Below, piece after piece: positions 1 through 9,946 of a stretch of 64,000 nt of DNA. The stretch's first letter is position 1, and each line of letters opens with the position of its first letter. Source of the stretch: a virus; the IMG/VR virus record IMGVR_UViG_3300020477_001012, positions 1-64,000 of that record. One strand, 5' to 3'. The notes beneath the pieces were generated by a model. That model searched no databases. It was not told the origin of the DNA and saw only the letters and a list, made by a program, of their open reading frames with translations. The translations under genes and the position numbers were made by a program.

Positions 1-1571
1 GAATTGTTAATAGCTATAGAGTTGGTATTAGAAATTCCAGATATAATCACACCGCTGGCCGAATTCGCTCGCACTTCAGTGGTGTTAGCAGTTATTTGAT
101 TTGTTAATGTGGTAGAGATGTTTGCGTCGTCGTTAATCGCGGCGGCTATTTCATTTAATGTGTCAAGTGTGGCTGGGGCGCTATCTATAAGGGCGGCCAC
201 CTTCATGTCGGCATAATCTTCAGCGTAGCCAGAAATACCAACACCACTCGCGGAGTTAGCGCGAATCTCTACTAGGTTACTAGCTATATTGGTAACATTT
301 GTAGCTATATTAGTTTTGTTGGCGTTAGCTATACCAGATATCACCACACCGCTAGCTGAGTTCGCAAGAATGTCCGCAGAACTACCGCCTCCACCCCCAG
401 CGGCAGCAATGCCAGATATAACTACGCCGGAAGCCGAATTAGCCCTAATTTCATTAAGCCAATATGTTCCAGAATTATTAATGGCTATAGAGTTGGTGTT
501 TGCTATACCAGATATAACAGCTCCACTCGCAGAGTTGGCCAAAATATCCGCAGAGCTGCCGTCACCCCCGCCACCTCCACCTCCACCGCTGTGGTCTTGG
601 CTATCTACATACGCCCTTGCCCATCCAGAAACAGCAACTTCCTGATTGGTGTAGGCAGTAGACTGCTCAGTGCCGTCAAGGAAGAGAACGGATGTAAATC
701 TACCACTACCCTTAACATCCAACTGGTAAGATGCGCTAGATTGATTGAGGGCGAGTTTACCGTCTTTATCCATCGCGGACAGAATGGTACCGGCAGAAGT
801 GGTCCATCTTTGTATGTCAGAAGCTAAGGAAACACCACCATTAACAGTAAGTGCAGGGTGCGCATTAGCAGTAGCGTTGATATGAATACCAGTACTACTG
901 GTGGCTTTGAAGATTGCATCGCCTTTGTTTGTAACCACAAAGCCCGGACCATGTTGCAAATCCACCCTGTTTAATGAGTCCCCAACCAGACCAATGCTGG
1001 CATCTTCAGCATAAATATACGCATAGGTCGGGGCAGCAGTTGGATCTGAGGGGGATGACTTTAATCCTAGCTTCCACTCTGGAGACGTATCCGAATCTGA
1101 ATACAGTGTAATGGTTCTGTCGTTGGAATCGTCCACATACGCATGGAAGAAACTGCCGGAATCTGTACGTCTGAGTGTTAATAGTCCGCTAGACAGTATA
1201 TCAGTAGAGGAAACACTGCTGGCTTTAATGTTAGTAGAAGAGAGGTCTAAGTCATTACTGGCATCTTTGAAAACCGCCCTCTTGGCCGTCAGTGTACAAA
1301 ATACACGAGACACACCATTTAACGAAATCTTACTGCCGCTGTTTGAGCTGTCAAGGACTGTATCCCTAGACAAGGAGTTGCCAGAAGACGAATAGGTGCC
1401 AATACCAATTTCCCAGTTGGCCTCATTTTCTATACAATAATAGGTAGTATTGCTATCTCCAATACCATTAGAGAAAGTTTGAAAACCACCATAAGCTCCA
1501 GTCAGAACTACAGACCCTGTTCCGCTGGTGATGGTAGTTTCTTTTACTCTATCTGTTATAATGAGCGCCAT
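1..1571 (-). CDS. Tail-fibre/adhesin-like structural protein (3' end outside window)
   Basis: The reading frame starts at the ATG at 1571, with AAGGAG upstream, and stays open to the window edge (about 523 residues seen). The first ~110 residues form a compact N-terminal module (MALIITDRVKE...) of the kind used to attach modular fibre proteins to the virion. This is followed by beta-rich sequence, a Gly-rich linker, and at least five repeats of the core SASGVxISGIA. Low-complexity repeats in a protein beside other fibre genes fit a receptor-binding or fibre role, although no named family is certain. It is the most distal visible gene of the leftward structural operon. Confidence 0.75.
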   Translation of the reverse strand, partial: MALIITDRVKETTITSGTGSVVLTGAYGGFQTFSNGIGDSNTTYYCIENEANWEIGIGTYSSSGNSLSRDTVLDSSNSGSKISLNGVSRVFCTLTAKRAVFKDASNDLDLSSTNIKASSVSSTDILSSGLLTLRRTDSGSFFHAYVDDSNDRTITLYSDSDTSPEWKLGLKSSPSDPTAAPTYAYIYAEDASIGLVGDSLNRVDLQHGPGFVVTNKGDAIFKATSSTGIHINATANAHPALTVNGGVSLASDIQRWTTSAGTILSAMDKDGKLALNQSSASYQLDVKGSGRFTSVLFLDGTEQSTAYTNQEVAVSGWARAYVDSQDHSGGGGGGGGDGSSADILANSASGAVISGIANTNSIAINNSGTYWLNEIRANSASGVVISGIAAAGGGGGSSADILANSASGVVISGIANANKTNIATNVTNIASNLVEIRANSASGVGISGYAEDYADMKVAALIDSAPATLDTLNEIAAAINDDANISTTLTNQITANTTEVRANSASGVIISGISNTNSIAINN

Positions 1572-1586
1572 CGTTTAACTCCTTAG

Positions 1587-2732
1587 TTATGCCTTGCAGC
1601 ACTTCTTGCCCTTTTTTTTCAACTCAGAAAGCTGAGTCTGTAGAGCTTGTATCTGCTCCATTATCTGCTCGGGCTGAGCGGTGCTGGTCGATGTATTATA
1701 TATGTTGTTCACCTCGTTGATTAACTGGTCCCACTGCTCAACTGGGAAGCTGTGCTCATTAACGAAGTGCTCTTTAAGGGGGGTCATGTCTAACCCAACC
1801 TCAGTAAATCCTAATATATAGTTTCTCACCTTGTCTTCTATATTAAGGGGATATTTAACCCCATCCGGTCTGTCAAATCTATGTACCCACTTCAAAAATG
1901 GAAGGCACATGGTCTTTCTTCCGGCACGCCTGTATTTCTCGTGTATAACGCACTCCTCTCCCCCAAACGCTCTGGCGTGCTCATTAAATTTCAACCAAGC
2001 GTTCTTTCTTGTTAAAAATAAGCCTAACCCCTGTGCAAACACCTCAAATGGAGAATCGTAAGGATCAAAACCAAGTGTAGAGTAACCTTCTTTTCTAAGC
2101 TTCCCCTCGTGCCCCCCGTATCCCAGCTCTGGAAGAGAAGTCTCGCAGTATCCACAGGTGGTTATTCTCTCTTGACTCGCTAAATCAACATATCCGCACT
2201 CGTTGTCTTTATTTATTACAGAGAAGTTGTACGCCTCGCAAATACACCTCCAAGCCTGACCCCACTGCCCCCACATCTGCCCACCCCAAGTGTCATTATA
2301 GTGAGTAGATATATTCCCCATACTATCATACACTAATGGCCCACAATACAGATCATCTGAGGTTTTATTGCAGCCTATAAAGTGAAAAAGTTGCTCTATA
2401 ACCTTTACTGTGGGGCATAATAACACATGGCAATCCATAACCATAACAAAACTGCCCGTAGCTTCTTCTATAATTTTGTTCCTAGTTGCAGATGTTCCCT
2501 GAACAGAATCCATATTGATGACTCTTATAGGTGTCATTCCTCCATTTTTACTTAAATTCTGAACGGCCTGAGCATGTTGGCTCTTCTGGTCATTCTCTAT
2601 AATTACGAATTCAATATTGCGTAACAAATCCGCCCTGTTATTAAATAGTAACTCTTTTCTGATGTCTTGAATAGTAAAATAGGCCCCATTGAAATCATTG
2701 TGGTGGGCCATTCCAATCGTTAATTTTTCCAT
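1587..2732 (-). CDS. Family 2-type glycosyltransferase (GT-A fold)
   Basis: The 381-residue product opens with a GT2-like N-terminus (LTIGMAHHND) and has the nucleotide-sugar motif region VMVMDCHVLL near residue 100. It also has a GGEE-containing acceptor/catalytic region (FGGEECVIHEKYRRAG, about residue 255-270) typical of GalNAc-transferase-like enzymes. The C-terminus is a predicted coiled coil ending in Lys/Cys residues (KKKGKKCCKA). The start is supported by GGAG 7 nt upstream. It lies between a fibre gene and a Thr-rich, Cys-rich protein gene, so glycosylation of a virion protein is a reasonable guess. Donor and acceptor cannot be read from sequence. Confidence 0.85.
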   Translation of the reverse strand: MEKLTIGMAHHNDFNGAYFTIQDIRKELLFNNRADLLRNIEFVIIENDQKSQHAQAVQNLSKNGGMTPIRVINMDSVQGTSATRNKIIEEATGSFVMVMDCHVLLCPTVKVIEQLFHFIGCNKTSDDLYCGPLVYDSMGNISTHYNDTWGGQMWGQWGQAWRCICEAYNFSVINKDNECGYVDLASQERITTCGYCETSLPELGYGGHEGKLRKEGYSTLGFDPYDSPFEVFAQGLGLFLTRKNAWLKFNEHARAFGGEECVIHEKYRRAGRKTMCLPFLKWVHRFDRPDGVKYPLNIEDKVRNYILGFTEVGLDMTPLKEHFVNEHSFPVEQWDQLINEVNNIYNTSTSTAQPEQIMEQIQALQTQLSELKKKGKKCCKA

Positions 2733-2766
2733 CTTAAATCTCCTACATTAAATTCCGTGAATATAA

Positions 2767-5127
2767 TTATAGTGGCATTCCGGTGCTGGTCGTTGTTCCC
2801 GGCTCCGATGTTGTGGTTGTGGAAGTTGTCGTGGTTGTACACGTCTCACCATTGTAAACAGTCCCATACGGCGACGAACCATCTGAACCACAGCACGAAT
2901 TAGGGTACCAGAATCCATCATCGCAGCACGATATAACTGCAAGGCAACCGTCTCCACCGCCACCGCCCCCTTCATCAATACAGGGTATAGTGCAAAATAT
3001 GGTATCTATCCCCTCCGTGGAGTACACCCCGCCAGCAGACGTACATGCTGTCTCGCCATCAGATCCTTCCTCTGGAGGGTCGCCACATTCACAATCGCCA
3101 GAACAATCATCCCCACCAGACGACCACGGACCACCATCACCAACAGTCTTGAACCAAATACAGTCTCCACAATCCGGGCTACCAGTGGTGGTAGTAGTGG
3201 TAGATCCCCCCGGGCCGCCAGTGGTGGTAGTAGTGGTAGATCCCCCCGGGCCGCCAGTGGTGGTAGTAGTGGTAGATCCCCCCGGGCCGCCAGTGGTGGT
3301 AGAGGGTGATGACGTAGTAGGCTCACTAGTAGTAGTAGTGGTGCTTGTTGTACTCTGAGTAGTAGGCCCACTAGTGGTGGTTGTTGTCGTTGTGGTCGTA
3401 GTAGTAGTTGTGGTCGTAGTTGTTGAAGTTGTGCCGTCTGTGCAGTCTGTGTTGCAATTACTTAAAGTTTTAGTGTCCCCATGTGTACACTGATGGCTCG
3501 CACTATCATCACCTTCGCTTGGACAACAGCATTGCTCTCCCCCTCCGGGTGGAGTACCACAATTATTAGCAGAAACTTCCCACTGTAGGACGTAATAATC
3601 ATAAAATGGTACCCACTCGCACGAATAGGTGCAAGTGCCCGGACACTCTGGCCCTTCGGTGGTGGTTGTAGTGGTCCCCTCACAATCTACCTCACTGCAA
3701 ATTTTGTCCTCAGTCCAAGAAACAACACAGTAATTACCCGCCGGGGTGGCATCCACAGAGAGAGCGTCACATTTCAATTTAGTTTGGTTGTCGGCGCAAT
3801 CAACGTCCTCTGGATCATCAACACACGGCCCCGAATAAAAACAGCAAGCCCCTCTAGGCCCCTCTGTGGTTGTTGTGGTCGTTGTGGTTGTACAAAGATT
3901 ACAGTTGCCGTCTATGTCATACCACCCAGTAGATGGCCATGTAGGATGTTTAATGGCAACAATCTCACTACAAGTGTATAGCCCGGAGTATTCACAGGTT
4001 GTACTTGAAAAGCAATAGTCTCCAGATTCATGACAACAGGTAATGCCCGGGCAGATGCAATTATGTACGGCTATACCCTCCACAAAATAAACGTGATTGC
4101 CATCCAACCCTAAATCATATAATTTCGTATTAGGATCGTCCTCACGAACCTCGATACTATTAATCTCCACTTCTCCAGCGGGAGAAAGGATCGTGTCACC
4201 AATAGAGAGATCCCCGTTGAACTCTATGTGGGGGTATAGCTCTTCGGATAATTCCGAGTTAACAGATTTAAACCCATCCTGAGTATATATGGGGTGGTCA
4301 TAACTAACAAAGAATTTAGAGTCATTTATAGAGACTAACTTCCTACCACCCAATACTGTTCTCTCTAAATCCAGAACTGTATTATTGGAGTCTAGCGATT
4401 TAACCTCATCACCGATCTCCACGTTCTCGATAGTCTTGTAAGACCCGTCGCTCATTAGCACTTGAGAGCCTGCAATAAAGCATGTCCAAAGTCCTCCGGG
4501 GCAACAAGGCTCTACGTCATTGCAAGAGCAGGGCACGCCAGAGGTGAATATTGGCAGGCCGTCATTAACACCACCAAGCGAATACTTAACTATGGTAACT
4601 GGACCGCGATTATTTAAAGCCAAACACTCATCCTTGCCATTCTGGGGGCCTGACGTACACAGCTTGCAATTGCAATTGTTACAGCCATCACCCGCACAGC
4701 AAGATGAATCCTGATCTTTGGCCCCACCGTCAGGACATGTGGAGGCTAGGTAAGAATTAAAGTGAAAAGAATGGTTTTGCCTGCCATTAATAACTGCGTC
4801 TTTTTCGCATGTTCCTGATGGAACCGCATTTTGGCACGCCCTGTTAATATCCCCAAACGGTGGACTGAAATAGAAACAGCACGATCCTAGCAAGTCACAA
4901 GCCGGTTCGGGCCAGTCTGTTCTCTCTGTGGGATAGTTGTTCTCAACCCTTAATTGAGCGCACGTCTTATTGGGATGGTGAATGCCCATCTCTTTTAACA
5001 TGCAGTCGCTGTACTCCACGTTATCATCACAGCGGGTGTATATCTCACCTTCAACCTTAGAGCAGCAAGCTCCGGGGTCGGGTGGTGGCGGCGGGGTGAC
5101 ACCTGAACATTGACAACAGAGAGTCAT
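2767..5127 (-). CDS. Cys-rich/Thr-rich (mucin-like) virion or adhesin protein with embedded Hint domain
   Basis: The product has 786 residues. Residues 1-215 are extremely rich in cysteine (many CC and CxC pairs). Residues 216-356 form a complete Hint domain (see its own entry). The remainder alternates Cys-rich modules with long Thr tracts and GGPGGSTTTTTT repeats. SD AAGGATG precedes the ATG. The Thr tracts resemble O-glycosylated linkers, and the adjacent glycosyltransferase gene at 1587-2732 could act on them (inference). No signal peptide is evident. Position among fibre genes suggests a virion surface protein or an adhesin that processes itself through the Hint domain. Confidence 0.8.
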   Translation of the reverse strand: MTLCCQCSGVTPPPPPDPGACCSKVEGEIYTRCDDNVEYSDCMLKEMGIHHPNKTCAQLRVENNYPTERTDWPEPACDLLGSCCFYFSPPFGDINRACQNAVPSGTCEKDAVINGRQNHSFHFNSYLASTCPDGGAKDQDSSCCAGDGCNNCNCKLCTSGPQNGKDECLALNNRGPVTIVKYSLGGVNDGLPIFTSGVPCSCNDVEPCCPGGLWTCFIAGSQVLMSDGSYKTIENVEIGDEVKSLDSNNTVLDLERTVLGGRKLVSINDSKFFVSYDHPIYTQDGFKSVNSELSEELYPHIEFNGDLSIGDTILSPAGEVEINSIEVREDDPNTKLYDLGLDGNHVYFVEGIAVHNCICPGITCCHESGDYCFSSTTCEYSGLYTCSEIVAIKHPTWPSTGWYDIDGNCNLCTTTTTTTTTEGPRGACCFYSGPCVDDPEDVDCADNQTKLKCDALSVDATPAGNYCVVSWTEDKICSEVDCEGTTTTTTEGPECPGTCTYSCEWVPFYDYYVLQWEVSANNCGTPPGGGEQCCCPSEGDDSASHQCTHGDTKTLSNCNTDCTDGTTSTTTTTTTTTTTTTTTTTSGPTTQSTTSTTTTTSEPTTSSPSTTTGGPGGSTTTTTTGGPGGSTTTTTTGGPGGSTTTTTTGSPDCGDCIWFKTVGDGGPWSSGGDDCSGDCECGDPPEEGSDGETACTSAGGVYSTEGIDTIFCTIPCIDEGGGGGGDGCLAVISCCDDGFWYPNSCCGSDGSSPYGTVYNGETCTTTTTSTTTTSEPGTTTSTGMPL
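3182..3302 (-). repeat. 36-bp in-frame tandem repeat (3.3 units)
   Basis: Three nearly identical 36-bp units followed by a partial unit encode GGPGGSTTTTTT repeats within the Thr-rich protein. Because the unit is a multiple of three, copy-number change would alter linker length without a frameshift. Confidence 0.95.
4060..4482 (-). other. Hint/intein-like domain inside the 2767-5127 protein
   Basis: It spans residues 216-356 of the host protein. It starts with Cys (CFIAGSQVLMSDG, block A), continues with ENVEIGDEV, has the block B-like YDHPIYTQDGF, and ends VAVHN followed directly by Cys (block G: HN|C). At about 141 residues it has no room for a homing endonuclease. The features match mini-inteins or bacterial intein-like (BIL) domains. 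The terminal HN plus +1 Cys would allow true protein splicing as well as cleavage. Confidence 0.85.
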
Positions 5128-5138
5128 TTATTACATCC

Positions 5139-7808
5139 TTATGAGCTGCCGGAACAACTGACGTAAATAGGTCGATTCTCCCCATTGATTCTGGCGGTGA
5201 TAACGAAGGCGGTTCCACCAACCGCACCCGGGCCGTGTATGTTAACTGTAACATCTCTGTTGGTTACCCAGATTTTTTCAGCAGAAGCAAAGCTGCCGTT
5301 TTTAATAGTCATTAATCCGCTGGTTGGAGAGGTGTAACTAGATGGGGCATAAATATATTCATCCATAAAGCCCTCATGGTGACCGAACCAAGCCTCTGAT
5401 GCCGACCCATCCACAATACTAACAAAGTCCCCAGAACCATTAATATGGGCCAATCGGGAGTCATCGTCATGCCAAGTTTGCACCATGTTGGTGTTGCTAT
5501 GGTTAACATTGGTGTTGTCTTTCCTGACTGAAAGCGGAGCGTCGGGAGTAAGAACAGCATCACCAATGGATACCATTTTCGCATCTGTTCGACCAGCTAT
5601 GGTATTTTGTATGTTCAATCTAGACGAAAGGTTTCCAGATGCATACATCAGCCGCTGATTGTCAAGAAGTCCTGTAACTATTTCTATGTTTTTAGAGCCA
5701 CCCTCAGCAGCAGAAATCTCACCCCGCAACGCATGCTCGCCAATACCAATACAGTTAGCGTTAGAACTATTCAATCCTGCATTAGATCCAATGAATATAG
5801 AATCTGAAGAAGAGTCTGCATTCTTGCCAGCACTGGTTCCTAAGAAGATGGAGTTGTCAATATTATCAGAATCATATCCAGCTTGATAACCAATAAATGT
5901 ACAGGCAGTATCTGTAGCCAGACTAACATTGGGTGTGGTAGCATAAGCTCCAGCCTGTGTGCCGAGCATGATACTATGCTTCCATCCCGTAGCTCCCGGG
6001 GCTACGTCGCAACCAATAAAGATGCTGCCGGAGTTGAGCGTAGTGCTAACATCAGCCTCAGCGTTACTGAACAGATAATTGCAATTATTAGCAACGCTCG
6101 CAAAACCACTACCCACATAGTTAGAAAGCGATTGAATACTCATTTTGGATATAACATCCGAAGAGCCTGACGGAACCTGTATGGCTATATAACTGTCAGC
6201 ACTTGTGACGGATGGTGTAGCAGAGCTGGCAAGTTGCAGATCAGTGAAATCTAAGGTGAAGATAGTTTTATCACCAACCACTGTGGAGGCAACTCCAGAA
6301 TCAGAGCCAAACTGTATAGCGCTGGCGCCTCCTAGAGATGTGCCGTCAGCAAATCTTATCTTTCCAGCAACCCGAAGATCTCCACTGATGGCAACAAAAG
6401 GCACTCTGGGGTTAGCGGAGGTAAAAATGGGCGAAACGTTGAGTGTTCCGCTGGGGTCAAAATCGACCAGAGTTTGACTCGCATCGAACTTATTACTAAA
6501 CCTTAAAGACATTACCCCTCTTGACTGTAGAGAGGATAGCGTGTCTTTTAGATTTATTACGCCAACTTCGCGGGAATACTCTACTTTGTTACTAAGGCTA
6601 AACTGATACTCGGAACTGTCTAAAGAAAATTCTGCTGGGCTGGAGGAAGTGGATTTTAATGCAAACCTTTTCCCATCTGTTCCTCCCAAGGAGCCTTCGA
6701 CAAGGGGGTCGGAGCCAAACCCTACCGCAAAAGTATAGTCCTCTGCGTCGTCGGAATTATACAGTCCGGTACCAATAAGTATAGAGTTGCTCTGCGACTC
6801 CGTGGATACCGTAGACAGATCGGCGGGGCTTGAGTTTCTGAAGCCAACAATGATGTTGCCATTGCCATAATTGTGCGTATAATTTAAAGTACCCAAGATG
6901 GTGTTATAATCATTCGAGCCAACTCCGCTACCACTTAAGTAGCCAAGAATAGCATTTCCTACGGCACTGTCGCTTAAAGAGTACCCGGCGGCATAGCCCA
7001 GTAAAGTGTTGTTAGATCGTGTTGAAAGTGCCACTCTTGCGGACGACTGAGGAGATAACCACCCACCGTATGTGTTGCCGTACTGATCCCCGTACAGCAA
7101 TCCGTTTTGGGAGTCCAGCTCTGGTCGTGGGGTGAGGTTAAACTCATTGCCACCACCATCCAAAAAGAATAATCCGTGAGTTTGGCTAGCCTCAACCTGT
7201 GGTTTAACGTATATTTTACCAAAGCTAGATGAAGTCGAAGGTTTTAATGTTTGAGCTTTAAGGGCAATTGTTCCGCTGGCAGAATCATTGTGAAAAACCG
7301 TAAGCGGAGAAACTGGGGTGAAAATTCTATAGTCATTGTCTTTTGTAGAACCTAACCCAAGGAACCCGTCTTCCGTAACAGACAAGAATCCAATCTCCCT
7401 GCCCACTTCTCCACTGGGTCTAATAAGGGAGAAGTCCACAACTGATTTATCTACAGCTCCCGTGTTGACATCTCCGTATGGATTAGAATACGAAGTGTCA
7501 TCATTTGCAGGATTGTATGAAATATGCAGGCCCGACGCTTTAGAGTTTCCATTGCCTAAAAGCTCTATATTGCTACGATTTAATCCTGAGCTGGCAAGTC
7601 TAATGTTAGATTCACCCGCAGACTGAACGTTAAGTATTGTCTCAGGTAAAATAGGCGGGTCGCTTGCTGAATGTGTTAAATTCGTAATGCCTACCAGACC
7701 GGATTGTGATACAGTCCCGCCGTGGCGCAAAATTGTTACGGCCTCGTGCTCCTTGGAGCCTCCGTTGTGAATGTGTACTGAAAACCTATCTTTTTTCCCA
7801 TGCGCCAT
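5139..7808 (-). CDS. Large fibre/tail structural protein with trimeric-adhesin-like repeats
   Basis: The 889-residue product is rich in Ser, Gly, Asn and Ala. Two blocks (around residues 275-350 and 585-700) carry repeats such as FIGYQAGYDS, FLGTSAGKNA and FIGSNAGLNS. These resemble the left-handed roll of YadA-like heads and chaperone-dependent fibres. SD GGAGGA lies ahead, and the ATG overlaps the stop of the upstream gene (TAATG), so the two are translationally coupled. It probably forms part of a trimeric fibre; the exact place in the virion is unknown. Confidence 0.7.
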   Translation of the reverse strand: MAHGKKDRFSVHIHNGGSKEHEAVTILRHGGTVSQSGLVGITNLTHSASDPPILPETILNVQSAGESNIRLASSGLNRSNIELLGNGNSKASGLHISYNPANDDTSYSNPYGDVNTGAVDKSVVDFSLIRPSGEVGREIGFLSVTEDGFLGLGSTKDNDYRIFTPVSPLTVFHNDSASGTIALKAQTLKPSTSSSFGKIYVKPQVEASQTHGLFFLDGGGNEFNLTPRPELDSQNGLLYGDQYGNTYGGWLSPQSSARVALSTRSNNTLLGYAAGYSLSDSAVGNAILGYLSGSGVGSNDYNTILGTLNYTHNYGNGNIIVGFRNSSPADLSTVSTESQSNSILIGTGLYNSDDAEDYTFAVGFGSDPLVEGSLGGTDGKRFALKSTSSSPAEFSLDSSEYQFSLSNKVEYSREVGVINLKDTLSSLQSRGVMSLRFSNKFDASQTLVDFDPSGTLNVSPIFTSANPRVPFVAISGDLRVAGKIRFADGTSLGGASAIQFGSDSGVASTVVGDKTIFTLDFTDLQLASSATPSVTSADSYIAIQVPSGSSDVISKMSIQSLSNYVGSGFASVANNCNYLFSNAEADVSTTLNSGSIFIGCDVAPGATGWKHSIMLGTQAGAYATTPNVSLATDTACTFIGYQAGYDSDNIDNSIFLGTSAGKNADSSSDSIFIGSNAGLNSSNANCIGIGEHALRGEISAAEGGSKNIEIVTGLLDNQRLMYASGNLSSRLNIQNTIAGRTDAKMVSIGDAVLTPDAPLSVRKDNTNVNHSNTNMVQTWHDDDSRLAHINGSGDFVSIVDGSASEAWFGHHEGFMDEYIYAPSSYTSPTSGLMTIKNGSFASAEKIWVTNRDVTVNIHGPGAVGGTAFVITARINGENRPIYVSCSGSS

Positions 7809-9397
7809 TACTTGTCCTCCTCGTCATGGTACTGTATACTGAAGCCGCGTAGAGAAGTTTTTAGTCGGGAACCAAGCATAACAGAAATTTTAACTCCAGA
7901 ATCTACAGAGCCATATAATGTAGAAAAGTCAACGCCGCTAGATGGGTGTAACCCAGATCTTGATATAAAGTTAACGTCTTGTATGTCACTATAATTGGCG
8001 TTTGCGTGAGCTTGGTCGCCAACAAAGAGTCTATTCTTGTGCGGGTGAGTAACTGTCGTGGGTTGATAGTTTCTCATGAATAAGCCAAAGCACCCACTTT
8101 GTGTTACTAGGGCTAATTTTTCTTTACCTAGCACCCTGTCTGTTTGTAAGTGTTTACCGGACTCTATGTGTAACGATATATTAGAATGCCACCTAGAGCG
8201 AGCGAAATGGCTGTCCTCTTCTAGGCAAGTAATGTTGGGGTCTGGAAATTTATATATGAACCTATAGTCTCTTCGGTAGTCATAGCCGCTAGAGTGGACC
8301 TCAAACCCAGCGCCGTCTAACGCTTCGTCGCTTAAGTAGCCACACACCGAGGAATTATGAAAACCTAGCCCTTCTGTGTCGCAGAAGCCACTGGTTGCTA
8401 AATGAAGAGTCTTGCAGTCATACAGACATTCATTAATGTGATTGTAATTTACATCGTTAGCATGCAGCATACCACTAACAACTAAATCATTGAAGTAACC
8501 ATCCCATAACAGCTTCTTTCCAGCAACCGTTCCGTCAGAATACCCCAAGGCGTATATGCCATTTTCTTCAGGAACTATATGTCCCTTAACGGTGACTAGC
8601 CCTTGGTCGCCAGAAGGAGTGCTGGTCCCAAAGCCAACCTTTCCGCCTGAAAAATAAATAACCTCGTTAACAGATTTCCAAGAATACGAAGATCTGCCCA
8701 CATGTCCAAGGCCACTACTATATGGGGCTATGTCTCCAGATACTTGCAACTCCCCAAAGTTATGAAGGGTCTTTACGCCCACTCCCAACTTCCGGTTCTT
8801 TAAGTCCCCGAAAAGCAGCGGTGGGTCACCTGAGCCTGCCTGTATATCGCAAAGGCTATCTGCATCCAAGCCGTCAAACGCAGCGACATAAAAATTGTGA
8901 CTGCTGTCTTCTCCAATGTAATGCCCGGCCCCGTGGCCTATAGCTATGTTAAAGCTACCTTTTTTGCTAGTCTGTAAAGAAAAGTTGCCAACACCAACGT
9001 TTCCAGAACCAGTCACATTGCCAGCTACAGCGTTATATCCAACCCCAACATTGTGGGTGCCCATTAGGTTACACCCAAGGGCGTGGGAACCTAGAGCAGT
9101 ATTCTCACTCCCTGTATAATTAGCGCCTAATGCGTAATAACCATAAGCAGAGTTGTCTACACTAGTTCTGCCAACTAGATCCATCTTTCCTAAAGCCAAG
9201 TCTCCACCCCTAGTCGTTCTGACATCGGGGGAAGAAAAGTTGTAGGTATTAATCTCCTTGTTGTCCAAGAAGTTGTGGACAGAGTCTACTAGGTCTATCA
9301 GGCTATTTCTTACATCTGCTGGAGATATCTCCTGAGTGGAGTTATCTTTCAGTAATACGTTGATAGAAGATATGTACTCTGACTTGGACAGAATCAT
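7808..9397 (-). CDS. Fibre/tail structural protein with YadA-like GSxALG repeats
   Basis: The 529-residue product begins with a short helical N-terminus (ILSKSEYISSINVLLKDNS), a plausible attachment module. Around residues 85-160 it carries repeats of the type YYALGANYTGSENTALGSHA and VGVGYNAVAGN that build trimeric beta-rolls. It shares repeat style with the next gene, so the two may form one composite fibre. The SD is weak (GGGGCC region) and the gene is separated by only ~20 bp from its upstream neighbour. Confidence 0.7.
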   Translation of the reverse strand: MILSKSEYISSINVLLKDNSTQEISPADVRNSLIDLVDSVHNFLDNKEINTYNFSSPDVRTTRGGDLALGKMDLVGRTSVDNSAYGYYALGANYTGSENTALGSHALGCNLMGTHNVGVGYNAVAGNVTGSGNVGVGNFSLQTSKKGSFNIAIGHGAGHYIGEDSSHNFYVAAFDGLDADSLCDIQAGSGDPPLLFGDLKNRKLGVGVKTLHNFGELQVSGDIAPYSSGLGHVGRSSYSWKSVNEVIYFSGGKVGFGTSTPSGDQGLVTVKGHIVPEENGIYALGYSDGTVAGKKLLWDGYFNDLVVSGMLHANDVNYNHINECLYDCKTLHLATSGFCDTEGLGFHNSSVCGYLSDEALDGAGFEVHSSGYDYRRDYRFIYKFPDPNITCLEEDSHFARSRWHSNISLHIESGKHLQTDRVLGKEKLALVTQSGCFGLFMRNYQPTTVTHPHKNRLFVGDQAHANANYSDIQDVNFISRSGLHPSSGVDFSTLYGSVDSGVKISVMLGSRLKTSLRGFSIQYHDEEDK

Positions 9398-9419
9398 AAC
9401 TCAGGCCCCTGCGTAATAT

Positions 9420-9899
9420 TTATTGAAAACTAATTTGCAGTGTCGACACGTCAAATTTAACTGTGTCTCCAGTATAGATAATGCGAGGGTTGTCCAAAGC
9501 TGCATGCATAAGGAGATTGCCAACTCCATACTCCCCAGAGTCAACAATCGCAATACCAGACACCCACCCCCAGTCTGTCAAAGCTGCCGTGCCCTCACCC
9601 TCGTCAAAAAGGAATGAAGACTTATTTTTGATCAGTCCACTTCCAGCGGCGTGATCTTCAGTAGTATAATCCCACTTGGTATTTCCTATAGTGGAGGGGT
9701 TGCCTAAGTCTAGCCTAGCGTATCCAGTTCTAGTTACACCGTCTCCAGAAGACATCTCTGGAATAGTTGCTCCGGTATCAGAATCCAGTGGGACTCCACT
9801 ACACAGCGCAATGGCGATATTGGCTGGCTTTGCAAAGGTTTCCCCCCTAAAAACATGATGGAGAAGCCCAGATTCTAAATAATCTGATAGAGCTGCCAT
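9420..9899 (-). CDS. Small phage structural protein
   Basis: The product is 159 residues. The start chosen is the ATG at 9899, because AAGGAG lies 8-9 nt upstream; an upstream in-frame ATG has no ribosome site. The sequence (LSDYLESGLLHHVFRGETF... WVSGIAIVDSGEYGVGNLLMHAAL) reads as a soluble beta-rich domain typical of small tail-associated phage proteins. The gene has its own -10-only promoter motif at 9947-9952 and sits between capsid and fibre genes. A precise function is not recognised. Confidence 0.65.
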   Translation of the reverse strand: MAALSDYLESGLLHHVFRGETFAKPANIAIALCSGVPLDSDTGATIPEMSSGDGVTRTGYARLDLGNPSTIGNTKWDYTTEDHAAGSGLIKNKSSFLFDEGEGTAALTDWGWVSGIAIVDSGEYGVGNLLMHAALDNPRIIYTGDTVKFDVSTLQISFQ

Positions 9900-9946
9900 A
9901 ATAAATTTCTCCTTAGAAAATCCTGTCAATAAACACTTTACAGTGT

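Noticed and set aside
289-645. Open plus-strand frame of 118 residues rich in Pro
   Set aside because: It is the antisense shadow of the repeat-rich minus-strand fibre gene; repeats give long open frames on both strands. No ribosome site.
3182-3302. 36-bp direct repeats resembling a CRISPR array
   Set aside because: Units are contiguous with no spacers and encode in-frame GGPGGSTTTTTT repeats.
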